Positions 12,201 to 25,000 of a stretch of DNA of 64,000 bases are shown here, in pieces. Positions within the stretch are counted from its first letter, which is position 1. Each line of letters opens with the position of its first letter. The notes under the pieces are model-generated. The model did no database searches and was not told where the DNA came from. It was given only the letters and a program-made list of their open reading frames with translations. Both the position numbers and the translations under genes were made by a program. Source of the stretch: Plasmodium coatneyi (lineage: Eukaryota > Apicomplexa > Aconoidasida > Haemosporida > Plasmodiidae); assembly GCF_001680005.1 (NCBI RefSeq), contig NC_033568.1:1674001-1738000 (forward strand), read 5' to 3'.

Positions 12201-12600
12201 GGTAGGAGGTGAAGTGGAAGTGGAAGTGAAGAGAAATCAACTTGACGGCAACTCCAAAAGGAAGGTGTCATTTTTTATTGACAATTTTTTGGGCGGTTAT
12301 CGAAGGAGTTAAATGCTGATGGGGGAGAAAACCTCCCCCCCCTTGTTCACATGAATTAAAAATATTATATGGAGCAGTAACAAGGGTGGAGTGGCGTTAA
12401 AAAAAATGAGACAAATGGGGGGTACACAAATTGGCGGGACGGAATTCCCGCTGGGGTAAGCAAATAATAAAAAAAACGGTAAAAATAAAGCACAAAAAAG
12501 GCGAAAAATGGGCGTCCAAATAGGGAAAAGAAATGTTCCGCTTGACAGAACAACGCACAGCACAGACACGTGGTGAGGTGTGTTTTCCCCTATGGACGCA
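12201..12600. other. Convergent 3' spacer
   Basis: 400 bases between the convergent ends of the cyclase gene and the RRP5-like gene. I see only A/T- and C-rich low-complexity sequence and no motif. Confidence 0.7.
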
Positions 12601-13917
12601 TCAAGCAAGCGCATTCAAACTTTCGACGTAATCATAGGCCTTCTTCTGAACCATCTTCTGGCTGGTAACGTTGCCATGGTTCTTCTCGAATAAGAGCCAC
12701 TTGGTGAAGATCATTTTCATCACCCTTGTCTTAAACTTACACGAAGAAAATCTTTCAAATATATTCCTAACAAACTGAAGTTGGTTTAAATTTAATTTTT
12801 TTTTTTCTCCTTTTGTTTCACCTTTGGTTAAAGAATTAATGTGAATGTCAAGGTAAGTAAACCAAACATCCGACCTTTTAGGATATTCTTGGATTAATTT
12901 TTCAAAGTAACTTTTCCCTCTTTCTTTATTGGCATATTTATATTCAAACCTCGCAGCGTTTATTACCATACGTAGATGTTTTCTTTTCGCGAGACAGTGT
13001 AGGGACTTTAACAGAATTTCGTGTGCATACGCTTCATCTTTAAACGTGCTGTGTATAATTTCTAAATAATGTGACCATATCTTTTTGGAGTAGTGGAATT
13101 TCTTTATCGCTTCTTCACTTAATTGTTTTAACTGATTATATTTTTTATTTACCTTTAGCACATTCATTGTGTGCATGTAAACTTTCTTTTCATTACAACA
13201 AAGGAGAGCTCTTTTGAATACTTCTCTTAACTTGTCTCCATATGTGCATTCCATATTTATGTAACAGAAGAAGATGTTTTTCTTTTCCTCCACTTTGTGT
13301 ATATCTATCGTTTTTAGGGCTCTTTCTGCTGTTTTTCTGGCTTCTTCCAGGCTGCCCTTTTCCAGGTGGTAGGCTATGTAGCTTACCCAGATGGCGCTGT
13401 TGTTCTTTTCCGACGCCAGGAGTCTTTCGTAATCGGACGGACTCACCTCGTCAGCTCCAGCGGGCGCAGTAGAGTGCCCCTCTGACAGAGTTTTTGGGTG
13501 CTTGTCCTGCTTCTGCTTTTTTTCTTTTTTTTTTTTCTTTCTTTTTTCTTCCCTGGGTGGTTGCCCCATCAGGTCGTCGTCTTCTTCAATTACGTCATCT
13601 TCTTCACTGCTCGGGGAAAGCTCCGCGTCAGCACTTGGCCCTTTCTTCCCCCCGTTGCTAGCCACTTCCGTTTTGGCTTTCTTTATCTGTGCGTATAAAC
13701 TTAGTTGGTTCCCTTCGCCTAGGGTTTTTTTCGCGGCTTTGCCTTCCACCGCATGTTTCCTCTTCCTCTTGGTTTCTTCCTTCTGGTAATTTCTTACGCT
13801 GGGGGCGGTGTCAGCGGGTTGCGCTTCTTCACCCGACAGACTTACCGATTGGTCTTCCGTCCCACTGGACGCACGTTCCGCATCCGACATTTGGTTATCT
13901 TGTTGCTGGTCGTCCAT
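12601..13917 (-). CDS. RRP5/PDCD11-type rRNA biogenesis protein, HAT-repeat part only
   Basis: Single exon, 438 residues; an in-frame TAG lies just upstream of the ATG, which fixes the start within this exon. Residues 1-165 are low complexity: acidic and Ser-rich blocks and several Lys-rich stretches typical of nucleolar proteins. From SDYERLLASEKNNSAIWVSY onward the protein matches the C-terminal HAT (half-TPR) region of RRP5: W-x-x-Y, ERALKTI and W-x-x-Y-L-x-I repeats run to the end. RRP5 binds pre-rRNA and the U3 snoRNP in the early processome. Full RRP5 proteins carry many S1 RNA-binding domains before this region. None is coded here or just upstream, so the gene is either a HAT-only RRP5 or the S1 part is a separate gene. 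Its tail-to-tail neighbour is adenylyl cyclase alpha. Confidence 0.8.
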   Translation of the reverse strand: MDDQQQDNQMSDAERASSGTEDQSVSLSGEEAQPADTAPSVRNYQKEETKRKRKHAVEGKAAKKTLGEGNQLSLYAQIKKAKTEVASNGGKKGPSADAELSPSSEEDDVIEEDDDLMGQPPREEKRKKKKKEKKQKQDKHPKTLSEGHSTAPAGADEVSPSDYERLLASEKNNSAIWVSYIAYHLEKGSLEEARKTAERALKTIDIHKVEEKKNIFFCYINMECTYGDKLREVFKRALLCCNEKKVYMHTMNVLKVNKKYNQLKQLSEEAIKKFHYSKKIWSHYLEIIHSTFKDEAYAHEILLKSLHCLAKRKHLRMVINAARFEYKYANKERGKSYFEKLIQEYPKRSDVWFTYLDIHINSLTKGETKGEKKKLNLNQLQFVRNIFERFSSCKFKTRVMKMIFTKWLLFEKNHGNVTSQKMVQKKAYDYVESLNALA

Positions 13918-15780
13918 CCTCCAGTTGGTCCTCCACTAGGTTTATATGCTCAGTCGCACGTACGGATCGTGCCGTGCACATAAACGTGCTTATAAGTAAA
14001 AGTATACGACGGCATTGTAGGCCCTACATTGCCATTTTTTCTTTTTACTTTTCTTGGGAACATTTATTTTTGTACCGTTCTATGCGATGAATTTTTTTTT
14101 TTTTGTAACCTTTCATTAGTGAGGATTACCAAAATGGCCTTTTAATATGAGCAAACTTTTTCTTTTTAAAGAAAAAAAATCATACTTAACGCGGGGGTGG
14201 TAAAATATGCGTCAAAAATGAGCAGCGGGGATGGGAAATGAAATGATAAGAGAATAGTTGGACTGGTGTCGTTTGCATAAAATAAGCTGCTTAGTGCGCG
14301 TCATTTCGCCCCCGGAGGCCCATATAATTGGGAAAAAATATTAATAAAAAAAAAAAAAATTTCATTCTCGTCAGCATCTACAACAAAATTGCATACGTAC
14401 GCAAGTTACATATTACGCAATGGTCGCAATTTTTGTGGCGTGCTTCTTTCATTTTTTTTTCTCTTAAAATGAACGTAACGGAAGAGTACATACACTTTTC
14501 GCGTTTTTTCCTCCCCATTTTGGAGCGGCAACGCGGAAGGGAAAAAGACCCCATTCATATCCTACGAACCTCATTTTATTAATACATTTTATATCTGCGC
14601 GCTCTGTTTAAGCTCATTTATTGCATCAAGAAGAAGGGTTCGTCTCACAGAATAAAGAAGAGGTTAGAACACAAGAGTGGGTATCATATACTCTGTGCAG
14701 TGTTGTACGTATTCATTTTATGAAATAAGCGGAAAAAAGAAGTAACCCCCTCCTTTTTTGACAACATTTTTGGACAATTTTTTTTTTTGCAATTTCCTCT
14801 GTGGCAAAATTTATATTAGGGTATTCTTTTTTGGATACTTTCTTTTTTTTTTTGGGGAATTTTCTCTGTGTGACAAATTTATATTAGGGCATTTTCTTCT
14901 TGTTTGGACAACAATTTTTTTTTTTTGTGCAATTTTCTGTGAGAAAATTTATATTAGGGCATTTTTTTTTCTTTTTTGGACAATTTTTTCTGTGTGACAA
15001 ATTTATATTAGGGCATTTCTTTTTTTTTTGGACAATTTTTTTTTGACTAATATTATACTTAAATAATCAAGGTAAAAAAGAAGGGAAAGAACGCCAGCTT
15101 CCCTTTCTCTTCTGTGAAGACATTGTGTAATTTTGCACTTTATATATGAACTGTGCATCTAAAAGATGTGTATAACATATAAAAGGAGGAGCGCGAGTAT
15201 CGTCGCGCAACACTTGGAGGAACACTTTTTCCAAATGGTCCATAATTAGAACTTTCATTGGAATTGGGAAAGATGAAATTATTAAGGTAAGAAAAGTTAT
15301 GGAGGTAAAAATTTGTAACCGAATAAATAAGCATTGAATATTCAGTAAAAAAAACATTCCTCAGCACGTTCGTGAACTGGGAAACATTTTTTTCGGCTTA
15401 TATTAACTACACATGAACTTAAACAATTTTATACAAAACGAAAAAAAAAAAAAAAAAAAAAAAAAAATACCCATATAACAAAAAAAAAATTTTTACGCGG
15501 TTTCGCATATATATATGTGGACAAAATCACATAAGCATGAACCATGTGAAAAGGTGAAACAAAAAAAAGAGAAGCACCTTCTTAAATTCGTCCCATTCCT
15601 AATGTGTTAGCAACACTGATAAAAAAAAATTTCAGAGAGATGTGTGATGTTCATTGAACAAATCAATGTAATTGATTTTGCTCCATACTTTCTACATAAG
15701 TATTTTTTATATGAATATTTTCTACATTACCACTTCCTAATATTTGGGTGGCTCACAGCGTTCTACTCCATGAGGAAAAA
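13918..15780. other. AT-rich gene-free stretch, edge of the SICAvar island
   Basis: No gene is supported. The first few hundred bases should hold the RRP5 promoter. The rest has long T-runs, one tandem repeat block (14750-15050) and a 26-base A-run near 15440. It marks the change from housekeeping genes to the accessory region. Confidence 0.65.
14750..15050 (+). repeat. Tandem repeat, about 60-70 nt unit
   Basis: Four to five imperfect copies of a unit that contains TTTGGACAATTTTTT, then TGTGTGACAAATTTATATT, then AGGGCATT and a T-run. The TTTATATTAGGGCAT core recurs near 14808, 14879, 14950 and 15001. It lies beyond the 3' end of the SICAvar. Confidence 0.85.
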
Positions 15781-15833
15781 TTTATTCATATGTAAATACT
15801 ATACTATCGCTTTGAATAAAAATAAAATATTTA

Positions 15834-16087
15834 CTACACCCTAAACCTGGAATTTGAATTTGCAACCTGTTCCTTAAGAACAAAGTATCCCTCCCCAAAC
15901 CAGGAATCTGAACCTGAAACCTGTTCATTAAGGGCACTTTCCTCAGGAACAAAGTTTTCCTCCCTAAACCCGGAATCTGAACTTGGAATCTGTTCCTTTC
16001 GAACTTCTTCCTTAGGGACATTAACCCTAAACACGGAATCTAAACTTTGAACCTGTTCCTTAGGGATATCAACCCTAAATCCTGAAG
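15834..16087 (-). pseudogene. Continuation of the SICAvar C-terminal repeats past the stop codon
   Basis: Downstream of the SICAvar TAG, minus-strand frames still read the tail repeats: KEQIPSSDSGFREENFVPEE, then GSDSWFGEGYFVLKEQ, then a shorter decayed copy. The same unit (KEQVPSSDSGFREEGFVPKE) is inside the coding exon. The copies after the stop lie in shifted frames, so they are not translated with the gene as it stands. This looks like a longer ancestral tail cut by a stop and by small indels, or repeat copies added after the stop. Confidence 0.7.
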
Positions 16088-19000
16088 CTAAAACATCTCC
16101 TTAGGAACATTAACTTCAGAAACAACTTTCTTAAAGACATCTTCCTTAGGAACAAAGCCTTCCTCCCTAAACCCGGAATCTGAACTTGGAACCTGTTCCT
16201 TAGGAATATCTTCTGTAGGAACAAAGTCTTCCTCTATAAAATTGCTTCCCATAAATTCTTCAACAAGAATGGTAAAATAATCTTCCTTCGTCGAATACAG
16301 ATCCCCCTTTTCACATTCATCTAATACTTCTAAATGAATATCAATAATGGTACGTCGAACAACAGGACGACGACCAACAGCACGTTTTGTCCTCCTCCTT
16401 TTTTCCGTTGGAGTAGATCTTGGTTGTTTACGTTTTTTTACTAAGGTATATCCATATGGACCAAGATGATGGTCCACATGATCAATAATTTGTTCTTCCA
16501 AGGATGGAGGAGGTTCTTGATGAGCTCTTCTATAACGTTTTCTTCTTTTACCGAGGAAAAAATACTGCGGAAAAAAGTGAAGGAACGAGTAATTTTTAGG
16601 GTGTGAAATATTGTTCACAAAACAGTAATTACTACTTCAAACCCAAGTGTAAAATGCTACACTCCTAAAATGCGAAATCCTACACACTACTAAATCTGAA
16701 ATTCTACAAACACCCCTAAATGCGAAATCGGCCTACACACACCCTAAAATGCGAAACCGTACACTCTTTTACTCATTTACATATTCATTCATGCCTTTCT
16801 TTTTTTTATTTTCTTTCTTTTTTTCTTGTAATATGAATTTTTTTTAATTTTTCCTTTTTTTTTTCTTCTAAATATAATTTTTTTTTTTCCTTCTTTCTTT
16901 CTTTTTTTTCTTACCTTCCAGAGGAGGTAGATCATAGCAGAAAGACCAATGAAAACAGGAATGGTAGGAAGGTATGGAAGCAAATCGGAAGGGTCAATCA
17001 TCCCTTCCTCCGTTATCTTCTTTACCTTCATAGCCTTCGGTATAACTATAGCTGTTCCATCCTCTGCTGGTGTAATCCTTGTGGTTGATGATGTTGTTTT
17101 CGTTGATGCTGTTTGTTGTGGTGGTCCTTGAGGTTTTCCTGGAGGAGGTGGACCCGGACCCGGAACCGGCCTTGGACTACCAGTGTTCTCATTAACAGTA
17201 GAACCTGTACCGGAAGAACCTGGATTCCAAGTTCCAGTGGAACCAGTACCACCACCACCTCCTCCACCTGCAGCAACACCTGGCCCACCTGGCCCACCTG
17301 GACCACCTAGACTAGCACCTGAAGCAGAATCTGGAACAGCAGGAGGACTAACAGCTCCGGGAATCCCTGCACCAGGAACAACAGGGATACCTGCTCCGGG
17401 AACACCAATACCGGGAATTCCAGCACCTCCACCACCACTACCTTGACTATTATCACCAACACTCTCGGGACTGACACCCGCACCCGGGACACCACCTGGA
17501 CCAGACGAACCTGGGTTCCAGGTTCCCGTGGAACCTGGTCCAGAGGAACCAGGTTTCCAGGTTCCAGTACTGCCGAGACCAGAAGAACCGGGCTCCCCGT
17601 CTGTAAAGCAAAATAAGGGAGGAAGAACAGATTATATATGATTAAAAGTGGTGGTACATATGGACCTTCCCCTACACTGCGCACCTTGGTGTGCGCACTT
17701 CCCTATTTTATTTTCTAATTTTTTACTTCTTAACACTTTTTTACTTTTTTCCTTTTTATTCCTTATTCTTTATTTTTTACACGTCCTAATTTTTTTTACA
17801 CTTTCTTTTTACACTTCTTTCACTTTCTACATTTTTTTTTACGCGTCCTAAATTTTTTGTACACGTCCAGAATTTTTTTTTTTTCACTTTCTTTTTACAC
17901 TTCTTTCATTTTCTAATTTTTTTACGCGTCTAAATTTTTTACACTTCTCACTTTCTATTTTTTATTTTTTCCTTTTTCTTTCTTCCTTTCTTTGTTTCTT
18001 TTTTTTCTTTTTTTTCTTGTTCTTCTTTCTTCTTTTTCCTTCTTTCTTTCCCCCCCCTAAGCAGCTAAGTAGGAGGCTATATTGTTGTTCTTATACCCTG
18101 AAACAGCTAAATACCAGGCTACATTGTTATTCCAACACCCTAAAAAAGCTAAATACTATACCACCTTGTTGTCCTTACACGCTGAAACAGATAAACATCA
18201 GGCCACATTGTTGTGCATATACCCTAAAACAAATAAAAAGCAACCCACATTGTTCTTCCTTAGACCCGTAAAACAGCTGAACACCAGGCTACATTACTGT
18301 CCTTTGGGCGCAAAATCCTTATTCTTCATACCCCAAACTTTAATTTCCATACCCTGAAACTTCAGTTCTTAAACCCTAAACCTCAGACTCCATACCACGG
18401 ACCACTATTCTTATACCATGAACCCTACTCCTATACCCTAAAACCTTCCACACTCTGAACCTCAATTCCCATACCCTGGACCACTATTTCTAAGCGCGGA
18501 ACCCTAAACTCTGATCTCTACTCTCACACCCTGTACCACTATTCATAAGCCCGAAACGCTAAACCCGAATCCCTAAATCCGGAACCCTAAAACTTTTTTT
18601 ATTCTTTTTCTTTTTCTAATATTAATTTTTTTTTTTCCTTCCCGCGTTAAGAAGGAACATCTTCATTCCTTCCATTTTTTTCCTCTATTCTTTTTTTGTT
18701 TTTTTCATTCCTCTTTTTTTTTCGTCTTTTTTTTTTTTTTCTTCTAAAATTAATATTAATTTTTTCTTTTTTTAATTTTCAATTTTTTCCCCTTTTTTAT
18801 TTTTTACTTCCTAATTTTCAGATGCATCTTTATAGATGCACACATTTCTTTAAGAGCGCTCATTTCTTTTTTTTATTATTATTACCTGGAGCTTGGGACC
18901 TGGGAGTCGGTGTGGCAGTACCTGTGCTTTGAGTTTGGGAATCAACACCTGTAGGAGCGGGTTAAAGAATTATTACACCTTTACCTATCACAGAACGATC

Positions 19001-22000
19001 AAAACCTTCAGGAAGATCGTCATCATTCCTTCCAGAAGTAGAAGGAATACTAATGTGGACTTCACCAGGCTTACTATACGGGACACCAATAGGTACTTGG
19101 GCATTAAGGCATACACCCCCATCATGATTGTCCCTGTCTTTGCACTCACCTGGTTTAATTTCTTCCTTTATTTCGGGTACCTTCTGATAAGTGTCTACTT
19201 CTGAACTACCCGCGGGAGTTCCCGTAGTACTTTCAGGAGTACTTACAGAAGTAGTGTCCTCAGATGTTTTAGTTACTGTATTACTCACTTCAGGCTCCGC
19301 CTTACTCTGCTTACACAAAGTATCTATAACAGTCAGAGTATCATTTATTTGGTCATTCGCCTGGAGCTCCCTCCTTATTCTTTCCCGTTGTTTTTCGCTT
19401 CCAATTTTAAATTTTGTACATTCGTCCCAATTACATGGATTACATGGAGGTTCCTTACATTCATCAATTCCGTGAAGATTTCCTCCAAGAGTAAAAGATT
19501 TTTGTGCAACTCCGCTAGTGACACATTTTTCTTCAAGAAGTTTTCCGTATTCATTCAATATTAGACAGGCCATAGTTTGTTTAAATATTTTGTTATTTTC
19601 CTTGTGCTCAGTATTGTTCTTAGCACTATCCCCCTGGAGGCTGTATATATGCTTTAAACCTTTAGTAATATATTGACATGCTTTTTTACTTGCTTCCGAA
19701 AGTGCACTATTTCCATCCTGAATTTTTTCACATAAACTTGAATCAGTTCCATTCTTCTCTGTTATAGCAGCAGACAGTTCAGTCAATAATTTCCCCATGT
19801 CCCCATCGTCCCAAATTTCATACTGCCAATACAATGGAAAAAAGAAGGGAGGAACATGGAAGTATAAGAAGTACTTAAACAGAAAACATTTTCCATTTCC
19901 CCTGTGAAAAAAAAAATATATATATATATATATATTAGCCCAATTTCAATTCTATACACTTAGACAGCAATGTTCAATATGAATCCTTTCCAAACCTCCC
20001 ACTTCTTTTGGTTCCCTTCCCTTCTGTCTCTGGTCCACTGTGTTGTTACACACTGGGCGCCATCACATAAGTTCTTATTTATAGCATTTATAGTAGTTAG
20101 AGTTTGCGTTATGTTGTCATCGTTGTCGAGTATTGTCTTCAACTTTTCCTTCACTCCTGTTCCACCCACATTACAACCTAAGTCCTTGACCCTCTCACAC
20201 TGAATACAATTCTTCTTATCAGTGTCCAAACACCAAGTATCCTTATTTTTATTTCCTTCGTCAAATGCTTCTCCTATTGTATCTTCGCCGACCTTACAGG
20301 GGGGTTTAACCTCCCGTTCCAACTTATCTGCATATGCGTTTAGGAGGAGGCAGGCCATAGTTCGCTTAAATAAGTGGTCATCATCAGGGTAGGTATCGCC
20401 TTTTTCCTTCTGAATATTATATATATACTTTAAACCTGCAGTAATGTAGTGGCAAGCTTTTTTCTCTGTGTCCGTGACTATTTTAATATTTGACCCTTTA
20501 ATATTACAATAAGTTCCCATAGTTTCATTATTCTTAGATATTTCACCAAACATATGTTTGGTCCTGTATTCAATATCACCCCATGCTTCACTCTATAAAT
20601 GAAAATGAAAATATACATATGTGTAAGCACTAGGTATACCAAATCTCTGTTTATTCACTTCCCTAATATATGAAGTCTTCCATTCTTATTCTGTATTCCC
20701 CGTCTACAGTGGCAAATATGTGTCCCCCTTACCTCCTGTCTTTTCCTGTTGCTTGCCCATTTCTTCGCTACGCAATCAGCGCGCTGACATAAGGTTTTAC
20801 TTTTGTCTTTACAGTCATCACTTAAGGGTGGTGTTTTCTGTACTGGCACCGGATTAACCTGTGCTTCTATTTTCAATACTTTCTGTTTTATTTTTTCTTC
20901 CAGTTTTGGGTCCTTCTCCTTTACTTTCCATACTTCTTCTTTTACTTCCTTCAGTTTATCCTGAACATTCCCCTCTAAATCCTTTAACTCCTTTAGTAAT
21001 GTGTCCACTTCAGAACTATCCTTTGCGTTCTTTAATTTTGGTGTCCTCTGTGTTTCTGCGTCTACAGTGGTCCTTTTACTTTCATCCCTACACCAGTTCT
21101 TCCCATGAATTTCGCCTAATTCCCCTTTCCTATGTTTACACATTAAACTTTCTGTAATCAAATTTACTAAATCCGCTTCATTCCTATTAATATCACTAAT
21201 TTTCCATAATTCACATTCTTTACCTCTGTTCCCATTATTCAATATACTCTCTACAATCATCATTGCCTTATATGCATACTCAACATTTTCTTCCTGCATA
21301 CAATTATTTTTCGCATATATTAACCACAAGTTGAAGAGGTCACACCGTGTAATGCACTCACCACTTGCCTTTGCCTTTTTTCCTTTATTTTTCTCACACG
21401 AGAATTCCTTCTCTCCAATTGTCATTAATAGATTTTTTATTAATAGTTCGCAGAATTCCTTACTCTTCTGATTGAACTTTACACCTAATTCACCGTCATT
21501 ATCTGCACACAACGCTGATAAGGCCTGCCACCAGTTCCAATCATAGTATCCTCCGTTCTCTTCAATCGGTGTGTTGTTTAATTTTGTGAACCATTCTCCT
21601 ATATCGACTGAACATGCATTACATTAGGAACAAATGAAAAGGGTGCGCACCTTATGGATTTACTACTTCTTATATATTTATATTTACATAGAGGAATAGT
21701 ATTCCTTATAATTCTTATATTCCTTCTACATACAAACAGGAGCAAACTGTCACTTACGGTCTTCATCTTCCTGCAGCCCTTCGATTGTACAATTTTTCGT
21801 AAGCCATGGTGGGGGTTTGGGGGGTGGGCATATGTTAGTTATTGCTTCCAGAGCATTCTTTATTTCCGGATTTTCTTCCTTTCCTTTCTCTAACAATTTA
21901 TTCAATGTGGTTCCCATCTGGGCTCTGTCACTGTCTTTGCCTATGTCGCACTTTCCCGTATTTTGCTTATTTCGCAGGTCTTCGTTCACACTTAGTGTGC

Positions 22001-25000
22001 AAGTTGCATAGCTTTTATACCTTTTGCATTCAAAACAATGAACACCCTCAGTGCTACATGGAGATGTGCTACGTTTAATGTCTCCACTTTTAGTGAAGGC
22101 ATCCGTTATAACATTCTTGTCTATACACTTCTGTTGTTCCAATTTATCGGCATAAACGTTTAATAGAATGCACTTCATAACTTGCTCAAACTGCACATTA
22201 TCAGCAGCCTTCTTTTCTTCCTTCGCTATTTCTTCGTGGCTTTTGTTTGTTTTACTGACTTCACTCTTCTGAATGCCATATATATGTTTTAAACCAGCAG
22301 TAATTAACTGACATGCTTTTTTATTAGCATCATCATCTGAGCCATCCTCCCCCTTAAAATCATTACACTCATTCTGCATAGATTCACTATTATTGGTCAT
22401 ATCTTTAGATAGTTCCTTCAGTCTATTCTTGAAGTCTGTATCCCAATATGTACACTGAGCTCAAGGAAAAAGGAAAGAGGAAGAAAGAAGAAATGGAACA
22501 TATATATGTAACCCTAATGTACATATACACGGCTCGTAGTTCTGTTTTCCCCTCTAATTATGTATAAGAAATACTATGCCTTCCAGTGACCTTAATTACA
22601 ATGGAGAGTGTTGTTCCCTTACCCAGTCCTGTTTGTCCGTGTCTGAATTTTTCCGGTCTTTAAACCAATTAATTGTTACACAGTTTGCACGTGCACATAA
22701 GGTATTATTTATAGTATTTAGGGCAGTTAGAGCATCCAAAGCTTTCTTTATTTCCTGCTTTTCGGTGTCAGTTTTCCCTTTCTTGAACACTTCCTGCACT
22801 TTTTTTTCTATATTATCTTTGTCAGTGTCGCATTCTGCATTTGCATTCCGGAGGGAAGTATCCACGCCTAGTGTGCACTTTTTATAACTATCATCCCTTT
22901 TACATTCAACACATTCCATGTCTTTATCAGTCTTCTCATCCTTACACCATTCAACCCTCATTTTATTTCCTTCCTTAAACATATCTTTTATTTCTTCTTC
23001 TGTAATATTACATGGGGATTTAACCTCTTGTATCAATTTGTCCGCATAAGCGTTGAGGAATAGGCAATACATGGTTTGACTTGTTAGTCTATTATTCCTT
23101 GCTTTCTTTTTGTTTGGCTCATTCGCATTCTCCTCAGCGCTATAAATACCCTTTAACCCTGCAAAAATGTATTGACATGCTTTCTTCCCTGTTCCATTCA
23201 GTGTAGTGTTCTTTCCAACAGTGCTCTCGCACAGTGTACCCATGGTTGCGTGTTTCTCCACCATTTTTTTAGATATTTCATTCAGTCTACTTCTGGCGTC
23301 CGGATCCCAAAATTTACACTGAGTACCAAAAGGAATGAGAAAAGGAGAACAGGACATATAATGAATGACGGAATACATACATATATAGGCACACATATAT
23401 ACACATACATATATATATAACATTTATAGTTGTCCCTTTCCGTTACTCTACGTATAAGACACACGGTTCATTAAAATAAAAGGTTGACCACAGTGAATAC
23501 CACTGCTCACTTACCCAGTTCTGTTTTCCCTCGTCTTTATTTATTCTGTCTTCAAACCAATTTTTCGCCACGCACTCCAAACGTTCACATAATTTATCCT
23601 TTTTGCTGCAATCTCTGCCTATGGAAGGAGAAAAAAGAAGAAGAAAGGCGGAGGGGAATGGGGAGGAAACAGAAAGTATGAACTGTCTTGCGCATGATAA
23701 TGGAATGGTATGGTTGTATATTCGGTTAGTGGTATGTGGTAAGTTGTAGATTGTCGTTGTTAGTGGTAGGTGGTAGGTTCTACGTTCGAGAAAAAAAAAG
23801 ATTTCGCTTACATATGCTGTTCAGAGTTCTTTTTACTCTGCTATTGTTACTAAGCATTTTTTCTACTTTCTTTTCTATATTATTATTGTCCGCCATGCAC
23901 TTTTTACTATTTTCTTCATCGAACAGATCTTGTGTCACACTTAGTGCGCAACCAAAATTTTTTTGCCTTTTACATTTAACACAGTTAGTATCTGTCTTGC
24001 ATAGAGTTCCTTTCTTAATTTCTTCATACTTAAAAAAGGCATGGTTTATACCTGCCTCCGGCTTACATTTCTGCTTTTCCAACATATCTGCGTATAAGTT
24101 CAAGAAGACACAAGACATAGTTTGACCAAATATTTGGTTGTCCTTTTTTTTCTCAGTATCATTCCAATCCCCATATGGCCCAATCTTATATATGTGTTCT
24201 AAACCTTTAACAATGTATTCACAAGCTTTCCTATTTGCTTCCTTATATTCTGTACCACCTTTCTCCTTCCCAAGGTCTTTGCATATACCGCCGTCTCCTG
24301 TATCTGGATTGGTCATAGCCTTAGACAGATTATCCAATAATTTTCCGACGTCTTTATCCCCCCAAAATGTACACTGCACAGAAGGGAAGGATAAATGGAA
24401 TATATATGTGTATAATCCATGTGCATGTACATATAGAGTCCATGGGACGTTCCTCTTTTTTTTTTTTTTGCTTAATTATGTATGAAGAATACTATTCATT
24501 AGGATGTCCGTAACTATGGTGGACAATAATGTTCATTTACCCAGGTTTGTTTGTTCCCGCTGTTACCTATTCTGTTATCAAACCATTTTACTGTTCCGCA
24601 TTGTGCACGCTGACATAGATCCTTTTCGTTGCTACAGTCTTTACCTATAGAGCCAAAGTGAAGGAATAGTGGAATGTATGAGTAGTAGTTGAATGTGGTG
24701 GTACACAGTGGTGGTGCACCTGGTGCCGCTGTCGTCCTTCTTAGGAGCAGATGCTGATTTTGCATTCTCCTTACATAAATCACTTATAGTAGTTAGAGTT
24801 TGTTTTATGTTGTCATCCTCCCCGAGTCTTTTTTTTATTTCTTCCCGTCGGCTGTCATTCTGTCCACTTTTAGAATTTGAACATTCGTCCCATTCACATT
24901 TTTGACATATACCCTGCGTACATTCCGTTTGGTGGAGGTTATTATTGTCAGTAAAGGCCTTTTGTACGGCATCCCGGGCGGTAGGGCACTTTTCCTCAAG

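Noticed and set aside
18055..18310. CRISPR-like array
   Set aside because: Units are adjacent and variable without unique spacers, and this is a eukaryotic intron.
19191..19475. Plus-strand frames inside the SICAvar (also at 20861, 22576, 23736, 26219)
   Set aside because: Antisense shadows of SICAvar exons.
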